Below are positions 9,641 to 19,997 of a stretch of 64,000 bases of DNA, piece after piece. The stretch is from Sterolibacterium sp. (GTDB taxonomy: Bacteria > Pseudomonadota > Gammaproteobacteria > Burkholderiales > Rhodocyclaceae), in NCBI GenBank assembly GCA_019105045.1, contig JAHRWT010000091.1:49260-113259 (forward strand). The letters run 5' to 3'. The notes below the pieces were generated by a model. It saw nothing but the letters and a program-made list of their open reading frames with translations, was not told the DNA's origin and made no database searches. How positions within the stretch are numbered: position 1 is the stretch's first letter; each line of letters opens with the position of its first letter. The translations under genes and the position numbers were made by a program.

Positions 9641-11944
9641 TCAGCCACGGCGGGCATCGATAACTCCCGGCACGTCATGCACCAGATTCAGCAGGCGCTG
9701 CAATTCCGCCGTGCCATGCAGCTCGATGGTGAATGACATGCGCGCCTGGGCATTGCGCGTCGATGTCTTGACCGCATTGACATTGACCCGTTCTCGCGAG
9801 AAGACTTCGGAGATGTCACGCAACAGCCCCTGACGATCGAGCGCATCAACCACGATCAGCACGCTGTAGAGGTTCTGCCCGCACACACTGTGCTGTCCCC
9901 AGGCGGTTTCGATGACACGTTCGGGATTGCGCCCGGCCAGATGTTCAAAAGTCCGGCAATCCCGGCGATGAATGGATACGCCCTTGCCACGCGTGACGAA
10001 GCCGGCAATCTCATCCGGCGGCACCGGCCGGCAGCAGCGCGCAAGCTGGGTCAGCAGATTATCCACGCCCACCACCAGCACGCCGCTGGCTTGCTGTCGC
10101 CGGCTGTGGCGCAGTTGTATGGCCGGCGCCGCCTCTGCTTCATGCGCCAGCTCATCGGCCTCGCCATGCAGGGCCCGATGCAGGTTGCGCAAGCCCAGTT
10201 CGCCCCGCCCGGCGGCACGATACAGTTCTTCTGTCGACTTGAAACGCAGACGGCTGGCCAAGGTATCGAGATTGAACTGACTCTGTCCTTCGCGCTGCAA
10301 TTCGCGCGCAATCAGCGCCCGCCCCTGGCTTTGCAGGGCCTCATCCTCCTGCGCGGCAAACCATTGCCGCACTTTCTGCCGGGCACGCGATGTGGCGAGA
10401 TAAGCCTGGGCCGGATTCAGCCAGTCGCGCGAGGGCGCCCCCTGCCTGGCCGTGATAATCTCGACCTGCTGGCCATTGTTGAGCGGCGTATTGAGCGCGA
10501 CCAGCTGACCATCGACACGCGCGCCTCGGCAGCGGTGTCCCAGATCGGTATGCAGGCGATAGGCAAAATCCAGAGGCGTGGCGCCACGGGCCAGATCGAA
10601 GACACGACCCTGCGGTGTCAGCACATAAATCGTATCGTTGAGCTCCGCCTGCTTGAAATGCGCGATCCATTCACTGCTGTCGGCAATTTCATCGCGCCAC
10701 GACAACAGCTGGCGCAGCCAGGAAATCTTGTCGTTGTAGGCATGATCCGCCGCACTGGATTCTTCGGAATGACCACTTTCCTTGTAACGCCAGTGCGCCG
10801 CCACGCCCAGCTCGGAGTGGTAGTGCATTTCATACGTGCGGATCTGCACTTCAAAAGGCCGGCCATCTTCGGCAATCACCGCCGTGTGCAGCGAACGATA
10901 GTTGTTGCCCTTGGGCTGGGCGATGTAATCGTCGAACTCTCCGGGCACGGGCTGCCAGCGCTGATGCACCACGCTCAAAGCGGTATAACAATCCTTGATT
11001 TCCGGCACCAGGATGCGCAGGGCGCGCACGTCATAGACTTCATCGAACTCCAGCCGCTTGCTGCGCATCTTGTTCCAGATGCTGTAGATGTGCTTGGGCC
11101 GCCCCTGAACTTCTGCCTGGATACCCGCCACCGCCATTTCGGCCTTGAGGCGCACCATGGTGGTTTCGATGAACTGCTCGCGCTCGGTGCGGCGCTCATC
11201 CAGCATTTTGGCAATGCGCTTGTAGATATCCGGTTCAAGAAAGCGGAAGGAAAGGTCTTCGATTTCCCATTTCAACTGCCAGACACCCAGGCGATTGGCC
11301 AGCGGCGCGTAGATTTCCATGCTTTCGTGCGCCAACTGTTCGCGCACCGGACCGGGATGCCCGGTCATGAAACGCAGGGTCTGATTGCGGCTGGCCAGGC
11401 GCAGCAGCACGACACGGATATCCTCCACCATGGCCAGCAGCATCTTGCGCAGGGTTTCGGCCTGCAGCCTGGCTTCGGGCGACGTACCACGCTGGTTGTG
11501 GGCCAGCGGCCGCAAGATGTTCAGGCGTTTCAGGCCATCGATCAACTGCGCCACCGGTGCCCCGAAGCGGGTGATGATGTCTTCCTGCCAATCCTTTTTC
11601 GTCTGCAACTCGGCTTCGGCCAGACTGGCCACGCCAAACAGCAAGGCAGCCAGTCGCGCATCACGATCCAGATTCAGCACGGCGCAGGCACGCGCCATGC
11701 CCACGGCGTGGTCCAGATACAACTCGCCCGTGCCCAGTGTTGCCCCGGCATAGCATTCGCTGGCGAACTGCAAGGCGGTTTCGATCTCGGCCCGGCTGCC
11801 TTCCGGCAGACCGGCTGCCAGACTATCCACCAGCGCCAGCGTCAGCGCCTCTGCGCTCATGCCGGCATCGACAGGCACGGTTGCCGCAGCGGCATCGGCC
11901 GTCAGCATGGGCAGGGGCAAGGGTAAAGAATGCGCAACAGTCAT
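9641..11944 (-). CDS. relA: RelA, GTP pyrophosphokinase ((p)ppGpp synthetase)
   Basis: Ribosome-associated stringent-response synthetase of about 767 residues. The hydrolase half is degenerate: where SpoT has an HDxxED motif, this protein reads ALLFGVASL. The synthetase domain is intact (RPKHIYSIWNKM, then EFDDYIAQPKGNNYRSLHT). EFDD at that place is the mark of synthetase-only RelA, while bifunctional enzymes have RFKD. TGS and ACT domains follow (ACT at the end: YSVLIVVDALDRQGLLRDISEVF). I use the internal ATG at 11944; the ORF-track start at 12040 overlaps the fabI promoter region. There is no clear ribosome binding site at this ATG. Confidence 0.92.
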   Translation of the reverse strand: MTVAHSLPLPLPMLTADAAAATVPVDAGMSAEALTLALVDSLAAGLPEGSRAEIETALQFASECYAGATLGTGELYLDHAVGMARACAVLNLDRDARLAALLFGVASLAEAELQTKKDWQEDIITRFGAPVAQLIDGLKRLNILRPLAHNQRGTSPEARLQAETLRKMLLAMVEDIRVVLLRLASRNQTLRFMTGHPGPVREQLAHESMEIYAPLANRLGVWQLKWEIEDLSFRFLEPDIYKRIAKMLDERRTEREQFIETTMVRLKAEMAVAGIQAEVQGRPKHIYSIWNKMRSKRLEFDEVYDVRALRILVPEIKDCYTALSVVHQRWQPVPGEFDDYIAQPKGNNYRSLHTAVIAEDGRPFEVQIRTYEMHYHSELGVAAHWRYKESGHSEESSAADHAYNDKISWLRQLLSWRDEIADSSEWIAHFKQAELNDTIYVLTPQGRVFDLARGATPLDFAYRLHTDLGHRCRGARVDGQLVALNTPLNNGQQVEIITARQGAPSRDWLNPAQAYLATSRARQKVRQWFAAQEDEALQSQGRALIARELQREGQSQFNLDTLASRLRFKSTEELYRAAGRGELGLRNLHRALHGEADELAHEAEAAPAIQLRHSRRQQASGVLVVGVDNLLTQLARCCRPVPPDEIAGFVTRGKGVSIHRRDCRTFEHLAGRNPERVIETAWGQHSVCGQNLYSVLIVVDALDRQGLLRDISEVFSRERVNVNAVKTSTRNAQARMSFTIELHGTAELQRLLNLVHDVPGVIDARRG

Positions 11945-12034
11945 TCGCGAATTATCCCAGATTGGCAGCCTGCCTGATGTGCCTCGGTTTCCTCGACAAC
12001 GGGCAGACCAGGCAAAATTGGTCTGTGCAGTTTG

Positions 12035-12062
12035 TTTCATCCTGGATTTTCATCGCTATAAT
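12035..12062 (+). promoter_or_regulatory. Probable fabI promoter
   Basis: A perfect TATAAT lies at 12057-12062, about 30 bases before the fabI ATG. The upstream element is weak (TTTCAT at 12035-12040, 16-base spacer). The site is in the relA-fabI divergent gap. Confidence 0.6.
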
Positions 12063-12091
12063 TCCCGGGTTGAATTACTTGGGAACGCATC

Positions 12092-12889
12092 ATGGGTTTT
12101 CTCTCCGGCAAACGCATACTCATTACCGGCCTGCTTTCCAACCGCTCGATTGCCTACGGCATTGCCCAGGCCATGCACCGTGAAGGCGCCGAACTGGCTT
12201 TCACCTATCAGAATGAACGCGTGCAGGATCGCGTTGCCAAACTGGCGGCAGACTTCGGCAATGCCCCCTTGTTTGCCTGCGATGTCGCCGAAGACGCGCA
12301 GATCACCCAGCTTTTCGACAGCATCCGGGCGCAGTGGGGTTATCTCGATGGCCTGGTGCATTCCATTGCCTTCGCGCCCAACGAAGCCCTGGAGGGTGAT
12401 TTCCTGGACGGCCTCTCGCGCGAGGCCTTCCGCATTTCGCAAGAAGTTTCCTCCTACAGCTTCCCCGCACTGGCCAAAGGCGCGCGACCGTTGATGCAGG
12501 GCCGCAACGGCGCCTTGCTGACGCTCAGCTATCTGGGCGCAGTACGCACCATGCCCAACTACAACATCATGGGTCTGGCCAAGGCCAGCCTGGAAGCCTC
12601 GGTGCGTTACATGGCCGCCAGCCTCGGCCCGCAAGGCACACGAGTGAACGCCATTTCCGCCGGCCCGATCAAGACACTGGCTGCATCGGGTATCGGCAGC
12701 TTCGGCAAGCTGCTGGCCTACAACTCGCATCATGCGCCCCTGCGTCGCAACGTCACCATCGAAGAAGTCGGCAATGCCGCCGCTTTCCTCTGTTCCGACC
12801 TGGCCAGCGGCATCACCGGCGAAATCATGTATGTGGACGGTGGCTTCAACACCACTGCCCTGGGTAACGCCGATCCCATGAGCAGCTAA
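12092..12889 (+). CDS. fabI: Enoyl-[acyl-carrier-protein] reductase (NADH), FabI
   Basis: Last reductive step of fatty acid elongation in the cytoplasm. The 265 residues match the FabI family: [21 protein letters not shown] at the nucleotide-binding start, [13 protein letters not shown], and the catalytic Tyr/Lys block [21 protein letters not shown] near residue 158. The length is as expected. It is transcribed alone, with a promoter in front and a strong terminator behind. Confidence 0.97.
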   Translation: MGFLSGKRILITGLLSNRSIAYGIAQAMHREGAELAFTYQNERVQDRVAKLAADFGNAPLFACDVAEDAQITQLFDSIRAQWGYLDGLVHSIAFAPNEALEGDFLDGLSREAFRISQEVSSYSFPALAKGARPLMQGRNGALLTLSYLGAVRTMPNYNIMGLAKASLEASVRYMAASLGPQGTRVNAISAGPIKTLAASGIGSFGKLLAYNSHHAPLRRNVTIEEVGNAAAFLCSDLASGITGEIMYVDGGFNTTALGNADPMSS

Positions 12890-12926
12890 GAACGCTGACT
12901 GGCCGCCATCGAGGCTGAGCGCATAA

Positions 12927-12967
12927 CAAAAGGCCCGGTTCGCGATGCGTTCCGGGCCTTTTGTTTT
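12927..12967 (+). terminator. Rho-independent terminator after fabI
   Basis: A 12-bp perfect stem (CAAAAGGCCCGG pairing with CCGGGCCTTTTG), a 13-base loop and a following T-rich run. The A-run on the other side means it could also stop transcripts from ppiD on the minus strand. Confidence 0.9.
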
Positions 12968-13035
12968 GTCTGTGTCGATGCGTCCGGCTTTCCGCAGCCA
13001 AGCACAACCGCCGCATCAACAGTATCAAGCCTGCA

Positions 13036-14946
13036 TCACTGCGTATCCTTGCGCTCCAGAACCGCTTTTTTGATCTCTACCGGATACTTCTGCCGCAGGC
13101 TTGCCAGCCAGGCCGAAAATTCTTCTTCGGCAACGATGCGCGCATATTCGCCTTGCAGATTTTTTGTCTGTGTCTCATCGGCATCTGCCCTGGGCAGCAC
13201 CTGCCCAATACGATACAAAGCGTAGTCCCCCTCTCCCAGGGCAACCCCCGTATATACCGGCAGTTTCTGCGAGCCCCCCACGTTCAGCTTGAAAATGGCA
13301 CGCAGGGCCGCTGCCGGTGGCAGGCCTTCGCCGCCCTTGCGTGAAACCTGCCGGGGCTCACCCCAGGCCAGCGTCACCCCCTCTCCCTTGTTCAGCCGGG
13401 ACAGTTCGGCCTCACCCTGCTTCTGCGCCAGTTTGGCCGCTTCATCATGGATCAGGCGCTGTTCGATATCCGCCTTGACCTCATCGAATGGCAGCCGGGC
13501 AGCTGGCTTGTGTTCGATGATGCGGGCGGCCAGCAGCGTATTTGGCGCGACTTCGATCGCTTCGGTATTGTGTTTTTCCTTGACGACATCATCACTGAAC
13601 AAGGCAGCAAGCAGGCGAGGGTTGTTGAGCAGACCCGCCGCCTGGTCACGCGCCAGCCAATCACTTTGCTGCACGGTCAGCTTGAACTTTTCCGCTGTCG
13701 GCTGGAGAGTGTCGGCCTGTTCATAGACCATGTTGCCGAATGCCTCGGCCTGCTCGGCGTACTGTTGGGCACCTGTCTTGTGCTTGATGGCTTCGACGAT
13801 TTCATCGCGCACTTCGGCCAGCGGACGCTGCTGTTCACTTTTGACGTCCTGCAGCTTGATGATGTGAAAGCCAAAATCGGTCTGCACCAGATCACTGATT
13901 TCACCGGGCTTGAGTGCAAACACCGCCTCCTCGAAAGGCTTGACCATGGCACCCCGGGCAAACCAGCCCAGCTCGCCCCCTTGCTGGGCAGAGCCCGGAT
14001 CCTGCGAATTCTCACGGGCAAGCCTTGCGAAATCCTCCGGCTTCTGCCGCAGCTCAGCCAGGATTTTCTCGGCCCGGGCCTGTGCGGCCTTGAGGGTGGC
14101 GGCATCGGCATCCCGACCGGCAGCCATCAGGATATGACTGGCATGACGTTCTTCCGGCTGCCTGTATTGATCGGCATGTGTCTGATACCAGCTGGCGACC
14201 TCCTGCTCGCTGAACGTCGCCTGTGCTATCAGCGCATCCTGGCTCAGTACCAGATATTCGGCACGCAGTTGCTCGGGCACTTCAAACAGTTTGCCATTCG
14301 CATCGTAGTACTTCCTGGCAGCATCCGCCGCCAGGTTGATCTCTGCAAAAAACTGGGCCGGCTTGAAACGGACTTCCTCGACACTGCGCACCTCCTGCAT
14401 GGCCGCCGTCCAGCGCTGTGCCGCAGCCGGGATCGGCGCCGCGCTTTCCCGCACCGCCCCCAGCAACTGCTGTTGCTGTATTTCCTGACGCAAACGCTGC
14501 TCAAACGCTTCCGGACTCATGCCCTGCCCGGCCAGCAGACTGTCATAGCGCTGGCGGGAAAAGCCCTGTTCATCGTGAAAGGCCGGCACTTCCTGGATGG
14601 CCGCGCTCAACTGTGTATCACCGACCAGCAGACGCGACTGGGCAATCTCCTGCACCAGTATCCGTTGGGTAATCAGGTTATCAAGCACGGCGCGACGCAT
14701 CTCCGGCGAATCCAGCATTTCTTGCGGCAACTCGCGGCCAAACTGCTGGCGCAACCGATCCTGCTGTTCACGCACGGCCGACTGCAATTCCTGCTGGGAA
14801 ATCTTCATTGAACCGACCTTGGCAACCGTATCATCGCCGCCCGAGCGACTGACGAAAGATTCAATGCCAAAGAAGGCAAATGGCAGGGTAATCAGCACCA
14901 GGATGGCCTGCACCACTTTGCGGTTGTTCTGTACGATGTCAAACAT
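13036..14946 (-). CDS. ppiD: PpiD-like periplasmic peptidyl-prolyl isomerase/chaperone
   Basis: A membrane-anchored parvulin-type foldase of 636 residues. The N-terminus [31 protein letters not shown] is the single transmembrane anchor typical of PpiD and SurA_N_3 proteins. The parvulin domain occupies about residues 265-365 (RHASHILM..., [31 protein letters not shown]). It works in outer-membrane protein folding at the Sec translocon exit. hupB lies upstream on the same strand, 265 bases away, a common neighbour pair in proteobacteria. Confidence 0.92.
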   Translation of the reverse strand: MFDIVQNNRKVVQAILVLITLPFAFFGIESFVSRSGGDDTVAKVGSMKISQQELQSAVREQQDRLRQQFGRELPQEMLDSPEMRRAVLDNLITQRILVQEIAQSRLLVGDTQLSAAIQEVPAFHDEQGFSRQRYDSLLAGQGMSPEAFEQRLRQEIQQQQLLGAVRESAAPIPAAAQRWTAAMQEVRSVEEVRFKPAQFFAEINLAADAARKYYDANGKLFEVPEQLRAEYLVLSQDALIAQATFSEQEVASWYQTHADQYRQPEERHASHILMAAGRDADAATLKAAQARAEKILAELRQKPEDFARLARENSQDPGSAQQGGELGWFARGAMVKPFEEAVFALKPGEISDLVQTDFGFHIIKLQDVKSEQQRPLAEVRDEIVEAIKHKTGAQQYAEQAEAFGNMVYEQADTLQPTAEKFKLTVQQSDWLARDQAAGLLNNPRLLAALFSDDVVKEKHNTEAIEVAPNTLLAARIIEHKPAARLPFDEVKADIEQRLIHDEAAKLAQKQGEAELSRLNKGEGVTLAWGEPRQVSRKGGEGLPPAAALRAIFKLNVGGSQKLPVYTGVALGEGDYALYRIGQVLPRADADETQTKNLQGEYARIVAEEEFSAWLASLRQKYPVEIKKAVLERKDTQ

Positions 14947-15211
14947 GGGGTTCTACCGAATCAGGGAAGAAAACAGGAAGGACGAAAGCGACTGGCTGCC
15001 CGGCGCCGGACGAGCCATGCAAGATCAACTCCGGAATGCCTTACAGACAGTGCGGCGGGAGCAAGACATGGCTTGCAGAATCCGCTTTGTGCGAGCACCT
15101 TCAGCCAAAGTCGGCCATTATAAAATAAGGCACGCGCTGGCGGTCACCTGAAGGAAACCGGCAGCGCGTGCGCTGGGTCAGGCAGCACGAAGCCGCCTTG
15201 TTTGGTCTTGC

Positions 15212-15508
15212 TTACTTCTTTGCAGCCTTTTTCTTGCCGGCCACAGCAGCCTTCAGAGCCGCACCTGCCTTGAACTTTGGCACAGTGGTTGCGGCAATCT
15301 TGATTTCCTTGCCGGTCTGCGGATTACGCCCCGTACGCGCTGCGCGCTTCGAAGAACCGAAAGTACCGAAACCAATCAGGGTCACCGTATCACCCTTGGA
15401 AACCGCCTTGGTGATTGCTGCCAGGATCGCATCCAGCGCATTGCCGGCTGCGGCCTTGCTGATACCAGCTTCCTTTGCTGCGACTTCAATGAGTTCAGAC
15501 TTGTTCAT
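15212..15508 (-). CDS. hupB: HU-type DNA-binding protein
   Basis: Nucleoid protein of 98 residues: [20 protein letters not shown], then the beta-arm signature [24 protein letters not shown]. It carries a short Lys/Ala-rich tail ([11 protein letters not shown]) beyond the usual 90 residues. A ribosome binding site (AAAGGAA) precedes the ATG, and a good promoter lies about 80 bases upstream. Confidence 0.96.
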   Translation of the reverse strand: MNKSELIEVAAKEAGISKAAAGNALDAILAAITKAVSKGDTVTLIGFGTFGSSKRAARTGRNPQTGKEIKIAATTVPKFKAGAALKAAVAGKKKAAKK

Positions 15509-15585
15509 GGAATTTCCTTTTGGTTTGATTGAAAACTCTGTAAAGAAGCGCCAGTGTTACCACCCGCTGAGGTGATGGCGTGGCG

Positions 15586-15615
15586 ATTCTAACCTTGCTT
15601 TTGCGCGTCTGACAA
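15586..15615 (-). promoter_or_regulatory. Probable hupB promoter
   Basis: On the minus strand, TTGTCA (15615-15610), an 18-base spacer and TAGAAT (15591-15586). It gives a 5' leader of about 70 bases before hupB. Confidence 0.65.
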
Positions 15616-15662
15616 TGCGTTGTGCAAGAAATTATCCCGGCACTTGCACAAAGGCAGTGGCA

Positions 15663-15696
15663 TGAAAACAAAAAGGAGCCGCGACGGGCTCCTTTT
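15663..15696 (-). terminator. Terminator of the tRNA operon
   Basis: A perfect 10-bp stem AAAAGGAGCC / GGCTCCTTTT with a 6-base loop, followed on the minus strand by TGTTTT. It lies 11 bases past the tRNA-His 3' end. Confidence 0.85.
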
Positions 15697-15706
15697 CAAT
15701 TATTTC

Positions 15707-15783
15707 TGGGGTGGCCGATGGGACTCGAACCCACGACGACTGGAATCACAATCCAGGACTCTACCAACTGAGCTACGGCCACC
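15707..15783 (-). tRNA. tRNA-His (GTG)
   Basis: Complete cloverleaf. The acceptor stem GTGGCCG/CGGCCAC has the extra G-1 opposite C73 that is unique to tRNA-His. The anticodon loop contains GTG (TGGATTGTGATTCCA), the T-loop is GGTTCGAGTCCC, and CCA is encoded. It is the last gene of the Pro-Arg-His operon. Confidence 0.96.
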
Positions 15784-15999
15784 ACTGCTGCAAATCTTGC
15801 TGCATCCGACAAGCAAAGCGATCTGTTGAAGGCTTGTCGAACAAGCCCGCGATTCTAGCGACCGTCCCCGGGCAAGTCAATCGAAAGCGACGGTAAAAAC
15901 ACCCATTGCGAACGTAAAAAAGAGACTGGACACATGCACGACACACGATGCGCACGACGCACACGACTGCACAACGGCACAGCATGAACGGAAAATGAA

Positions 16000-16074
16000 G
16001 CGCGGCAGGAGGGGTTCGAACCCCCGACCTACGGCTTAGAAGGCCGTTGCTCTATCCAGCTGAGCTACTGCCGC
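16000..16074 (-). tRNA. tRNA-Arg (TCT)
   Basis: Complete cloverleaf: acceptor stem GCGGCAG/CTGCCGC, anticodon stem-loop GGCCTTCTAAGCC with TCT, T-loop GGGTTCGAACCCC. CCA is not encoded, unlike its two neighbours. It is the middle gene of the tRNA operon. Confidence 0.95.
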
Positions 16075-16076
16075 AT

Positions 16077-16104
16077 CGCACACCGCACACCGCACATCGT
16101 ACAT
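16077..16104. repeat. 7-bp tandem repeat (CGCACAC), 4 units
   Basis: CGCACAC, CGCACAC, CGCACAT, CGTACAT lie head to tail in the spacer between tRNA-Arg and tRNA-Pro. The 15920-15985 spacer between tRNA-His and tRNA-Arg is likewise full of irregular CACGAC-like repeats. Confidence 0.75.
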
Positions 16105-16195
16105 CGAGCACCCACGCCATCGTCGTATCTGCTGACCGCAGAACCGCAGCAGCAGCCGCTTCCGCAATCAGTCTGCCAGATACCCGGTTGTTGGA

Positions 16196-16272
<77 letters not shown>

Positions 16273-16282
16273 AAGCTTGTGG

Positions 16283-16311
16283 ATTCTACAGAGGCCGTTC
16301 TCTGCGGTCAA
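16283..16311 (-). promoter_or_regulatory. Promoter of the Pro-Arg-His tRNA operon
   Basis: On the minus strand, TTGACC (16311-16306), a 17-base spacer and TAGAAT (16288-16283). This near-consensus promoter lies directly in front of tRNA-Pro. Confidence 0.85.
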
Positions 16312-16424
16312 ATTTTTGCCGTCTGCAAACCTGCTGCCGAAGCTGGATTGCGGACTTGCGCCTGCCGCTGATTCGCAGTGAAAAAGTGCTGTGAAACATT
16401 TCCAATTCAGCGGCCTGGAACGGC

Positions 16425-16453
16425 TTGCAGGGTATGGGTATTTGGTTTATAAA
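16425..16453 (+). promoter_or_regulatory. Probable dksA promoter
   Basis: TTGCAG (16425-16430), a 17-base spacer and TATAAA (16448-16453). It would give a leader of about 160 bases before dksA. With the tRNA promoter, it accounts for what I can see in the 347-base gap 16273-16619. Confidence 0.6.
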
Positions 16454-16619
16454 GCCCCAGTCCTGCGGGTCCTTGTTTACTCATTCAACACTCCGCATCC
16501 GATCATTGTCCGCTGCCGACAGCGGCACCGAGCCGGCCAGATAACACCTGATCAGACAAGGCCAACCCAGTGCAATTCGGCCACTTCTCTTCACAACTCT
16601 TCACAAGAGCCAGAACGAT

Positions 16620-16982
16620 ATGAATAGCAAGCAACAAGCCCACTTCCGCAAAATCCTCCTCGCGCTCAAGGAAGAGCTGCTTGGTGATGTCGAACGCACG
16701 GTGCATACCATGCAGGAAGAAGCCACGGTGTTCGCCGATCCCAATGACCGTGCCAGCCAGGAATCCGACATCGCTCTGGAACTGCGCAACCGTGATCGCG
16801 AACGCAAGTTGATCAAGAAAATCGACGACGCGCTGGAGCGCATCGAAAAAGGTGAATATGGCTACTGCGACAGCTGCGGCGTTGAAATCAGCGTCAAGCG
16901 GCTGGAAGCGCGCCCAACGGCAACCCTGTGCATCGACTGCAAGACGCTGGAAGAAATGCGCGAAAAACAGCTGGCCAAATAA
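16620..16982 (+). CDS. dksA: DksA, RNA polymerase-binding transcription factor
   Basis: Secondary-channel regulator that acts with ppGpp on RNA polymerase. The 120 residues have the coiled-coil with the tip residues of active DksA (FADPNDRASQ, two Asp and the Ala) and a four-Cys zinc finger (GYCDSCG ... LCIDCKTL). They end EEMREKQLAK like the family. The protein lacks the roughly 30-residue leader of E. coli DksA; it aligns from the Met at the start of the coiled-coil. Its partner alarmone synthetase relA is 5 kb away. Confidence 0.94.
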   Translation: MNSKQQAHFRKILLALKEELLGDVERTVHTMQEEATVFADPNDRASQESDIALELRNRDRERKLIKKIDDALERIEKGEYGYCDSCGVEISVKRLEARPTATLCIDCKTLEEMREKQLAK

Positions 16983-17103
16983 ATTCCGAAAACTGCTCCT
17001 TGCCGTCGCCACAATCCCATGCGGCGACATACGGCACAGGAATACGGCATAGAAACTGCCTGACACCGCGCAACGTACACCACACACACACACCATGCGG
17101 ACA

Positions 17104-17139
17104 AAACAACAAGGGCGCCCTGCGGCGCCCTTGTTGTTT
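17104..17139. terminator. Bidirectional terminator between dksA and pnp
   Basis: A perfect 16-bp stem (AAACAACAAGGGCGCC / GGCGCCCTTGTTGTTT) with a 4-base loop CTGC. A/T runs on both sides let it serve dksA on plus and pnp on minus. Confidence 0.93.
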
Positions 17140-17164
17140 GTAGCAGGACAATGAATATTGCTGC

Positions 17165-19273
17165 TTACTCGGCTGCAGCTTCCGGAGCATTCGCAGCCTT
17201 CATGGAAAGACGCACGCGGCCTTTGTCATCGGTCTCGATGACCTTGACCTTGACGACCTGACCTTCCTTGAGATAGTCGGACACCGCATTCACCCGCTCG
17301 TTGGCGATCTGCGAAATATGCAGCAGGCCATCCTTGCCCGGCAGCAGGCTGACGATGGCGCCGAAATCGAGCAGACGCAGTACCGTGCCTTCGTAGATGC
17401 GGCCCACTTCGACTTCCGCCGTGATGTCTTCGATACGCTTCTTGGCTGCCTGCGCAGCGTCAGAATTGACGGAAGAAATGGTGATGGTGCCATCGTCCGC
17501 GATATCGATGACCGCGCCGGTTTCTTCGGTCAGCGCCCGGATCACCGCACCGCCCTTGCCGATCACGTCGCGAATTTTCTCCGGATTGATCTTCATGGTG
17601 ATCATGCGCGGCGCAAAGTCGGAAACATCTTCACGGTGACCGGACAGCGATGCCTTCATTTTGTCCAGTATGTGCAAACGAGCCTGCTGAGCCTGGGCCA
17701 AAGCCACCTGCATGATTTCCTTGGTAATGCCCTGGATCTTGATGTCCATCTGCAAGGCGGTGATACCGGCGTCAGTTCCGGCCACCTTGAAGTCCATATC
17801 GCCGAGGTGATCTTCATCACCGAGAATGTCGGTGAGTACGGCAAAGCGATTGCCTTCCTTGATGAGGCCCATGGCAATGCCGGCCACATGCGCCTTCAGC
17901 GGCACGCCGGCATCCATCAGCGACAGCGAAGTACCGCACACCGAAGCCATCGAGCTGGAACCGTTGGATTCAGTGACTTCCGACACCACGCGGATGCTGT
18001 AGCCGAATTCTTCAGCCGTCGGCAGCACGGCGATGAGCGCGCGCTTGGCTAGACGACCATGGCCGATTTCGCGACGCTTGGGTGTGCCGACACGACCGGT
18101 TTCGCCTGTGGCGAACGGCGGCATGTTGTAGTGCAGCATGAAGCGATCACGATATTCACCTTGCAGTGCATCGATGATCTGCTCATCACGCCCCGTGCCC
18201 AGCGTGGCCACGACCAGCGCCTGGGTTTCGCCGCGCGTAAATAGCGCCGAACCGTGGGTGCGCGGCAGCACACCGTTGCGGATGGCAATCGGGCGCACGG
18301 TGCGCGTATCGCGACCGTCGATGCGCGGTTCGCCGTTCAGGATCTGGTTGCGCACGATCTTGGCTTCGAGATCGAAAATATGATTCTTGACGGTATTCGC
18401 ATCGGCGGCGTTCTCACCTTCACACAGCGTCGCCACCACCGAAGCCACGATCTCACGCGTCTTCAGGGTACGTGCCTGTTTCTGCGTGATGCGATAGGCT
18501 TCGCGCAACGGCGCTTCGGCCATTTCACTGATCCTGGCGATCAGCGCCTCGTCCTGGGCCGGTGGCTGCCAGTCCCATTCGGGCTTGCCGGCGACTTCGA
18601 CGAGTTCGTTGATGGCGTTGATGGCGGCCTGCATCTGCTCATGGCCGAACACCACCGCACCCAGCATCACTTCTTCGGACAGCTGCTGCGCTTCCGATTC
18701 GACCATCAGCACCGCAGCGGCGGTACCGGCGACGACCAGGTTGAGCTGGCTTTCCTTGAGTTGCGACAGGGTCGGACACATCACATACTGGTTGTTGATG
18801 TAACCGACGCGAGCTGCGCCGATCGGACCGGCAAAGGGCACACCGGAAATCGCCAGCGCGGCGGAAGCGCCGATCATTGCCGGGATGTCCGGATCCACCT
18901 CCGGATTGCTCGACATGACAGTGATGATCACCTGCACTTCATTGGTGAAACCTTCGGGGAACAGCGGGCGGATCGGCCGGTCGATGAGGCGCGAAGTCAA
19001 GGTTTCCTTTTCCGAAGGACGGCCTTCACGCTTGAAAAAACCACCGGGTATGCGGCCTGCGGCATAGGTTTTTTCGACGTAATCAACGGTCAGCGGAAAG
19101 AAATCCTGACCGGGTTTGGGAGTGGGCTGGGCCACAACAGTCGCCAGCACCACGGTGTCGTCCATATTGACGAGGACGGCGCCACCGGCCTGGCGGGCGA
19201 TTTCGCCGGTTTCCAGGGTCACGCTATGGGCGCCGTAATTGAACGACTTCTTGGTAGCTTTCAGTTCGAGCAA
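17165..19273 (-). CDS. pnp: Polynucleotide phosphorylase
   Basis: 3'-to-5' phosphorolytic exoribonuclease and degradosome component, 702 residues. There are two RNase PH-like halves (start to about 230, and about 310-545), a KH domain ([20 protein letters not shown], about 560) and an S1 domain ([33 protein letters not shown], about 625-695). The only start fitting the family N-terminus is TTG at 19273, with AAAGGA seven bases upstream. It is the last gene of the rimP-pnp operon, separated from rpsO by an untranslated gap holding a strong hairpin. Confidence 0.96.
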   Translation of the reverse strand: MLELKATKKSFNYGAHSVTLETGEIARQAGGAVLVNMDDTVVLATVVAQPTPKPGQDFFPLTVDYVEKTYAAGRIPGGFFKREGRPSEKETLTSRLIDRPIRPLFPEGFTNEVQVIITVMSSNPEVDPDIPAMIGASAALAISGVPFAGPIGAARVGYINNQYVMCPTLSQLKESQLNLVVAGTAAAVLMVESEAQQLSEEVMLGAVVFGHEQMQAAINAINELVEVAGKPEWDWQPPAQDEALIARISEMAEAPLREAYRITQKQARTLKTREIVASVVATLCEGENAADANTVKNHIFDLEAKIVRNQILNGEPRIDGRDTRTVRPIAIRNGVLPRTHGSALFTRGETQALVVATLGTGRDEQIIDALQGEYRDRFMLHYNMPPFATGETGRVGTPKRREIGHGRLAKRALIAVLPTAEEFGYSIRVVSEVTESNGSSSMASVCGTSLSLMDAGVPLKAHVAGIAMGLIKEGNRFAVLTDILGDEDHLGDMDFKVAGTDAGITALQMDIKIQGITKEIMQVALAQAQQARLHILDKMKASLSGHREDVSDFAPRMITMKINPEKIRDVIGKGGAVIRALTEETGAVIDIADDGTITISSVNSDAAQAAKKRIEDITAEVEVGRIYEGTVLRLLDFGAIVSLLPGKDGLLHISQIANERVNAVSDYLKEGQVVKVKVIETDDKGRVRLSMKAANAPEAAAE

Positions 19274-19665
19274 GGTCTTATCCTTTCATCATTAACAATT
19301 GACCGGTGTGAATGTTCTGCAAACGAACATCGCCGCAGCTCGTGTCATCAGTGGATTCGATTTCATCGAGCAGCGGTACCGGTTGTGGGATCAAATCATC
19401 CAACCACTCATCATCCAGTTCTGTCCGGAAAACGTGCCGTGTTTGCACGCATCAGGAAACCGGGGAGATTCATGGGCCAAAAACGACGATGCCGGTGACA
19501 AGCAGCTCTTCAGAGATGATGTCACCGGCATGTTTTCAGTTTTGCCGGGGTAGCGGCCCAGCAACCGTCGCGGGGCAGACCACGAAACAGTGGTTGCCCT
19601 GTCTCATGCGCGCACCTTGGTCTTGCGTGTGTTCGGCTGAAGCCGCACGGCCCGGGTGTTCCAGA
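19274..19665. other. rpsO-pnp intergenic region (392 bases)
   Basis: Non-coding spacer inside the operon. The ORFs seen here are short and resemble nothing. The one clear element is the 11-bp-stem hairpin at 19489-19531. The pnp ribosome binding site lies at its 3' end on the minus strand. Confidence 0.7.
19489..19531 (-). promoter_or_regulatory. pnp leader hairpin (candidate RNase III/PNPase autoregulation site)
   Basis: Perfect 11-bp stem ATGCCGGTGAC / GTCACCGGCAT with a 21-base loop, about 215 bases before the pnp start. In E. coli a long hairpin in the pnp leader is cut by RNase III to allow PNPase to repress itself; the placement here suggests the same. On the minus strand the stem is followed by CGTCGTTTTTGG, so weak termination of rpsO is the alternative. 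Confidence 0.55.
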
Positions 19666-19935
19666 CTACTTGCGCAGATTGAGGCGACCCAGCAGCTCGC
19701 GGTAGCCGTCAAGATTCTTGCGCTTCAGGTAATCAAGCAGCTTGCGGCGCTGGTTGACCATTTTCAGCAGGCCGCGACGCGAGTGGTGATCCTTGACATT
19801 GGCCTTGAAATGGCCGGTCAAACCGTTGATGCGAGCGGTCAGCAGCGCGATCTGGACTTCCGGTGAGCCGGTATCCCCTTGGGCTCGCTGGAATTCACCA
19901 ACGATTTTTGCTTTTTCAGCAGTGGAAATTGCCAT
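19666..19935 (-). CDS. rpsO: 30S ribosomal protein S15
   Basis: Small-subunit protein of 89 residues, exactly the usual length once the start is moved to [15 protein letters not shown] at 19935; the ORF track runs on to 20001. The family blocks are [39 protein letters not shown] and [11 protein letters not shown]. It binds 16S rRNA helices 20-22. It lies between truB and pnp as in most proteobacteria. Confidence 0.97.
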   Translation of the reverse strand: MAISTAEKAKIVGEFQRAQGDTGSPEVQIALLTARINGLTGHFKANVKDHHSRRGLLKMVNQRRKLLDYLKRKNLDGYRELLGRLNLRK

Positions 19936-19997
19936 CTGATTTCTCTTAATTTGAGGTCCTGGAAACGCAGAATTATATCCGTAAAGTGATGCAGGAC

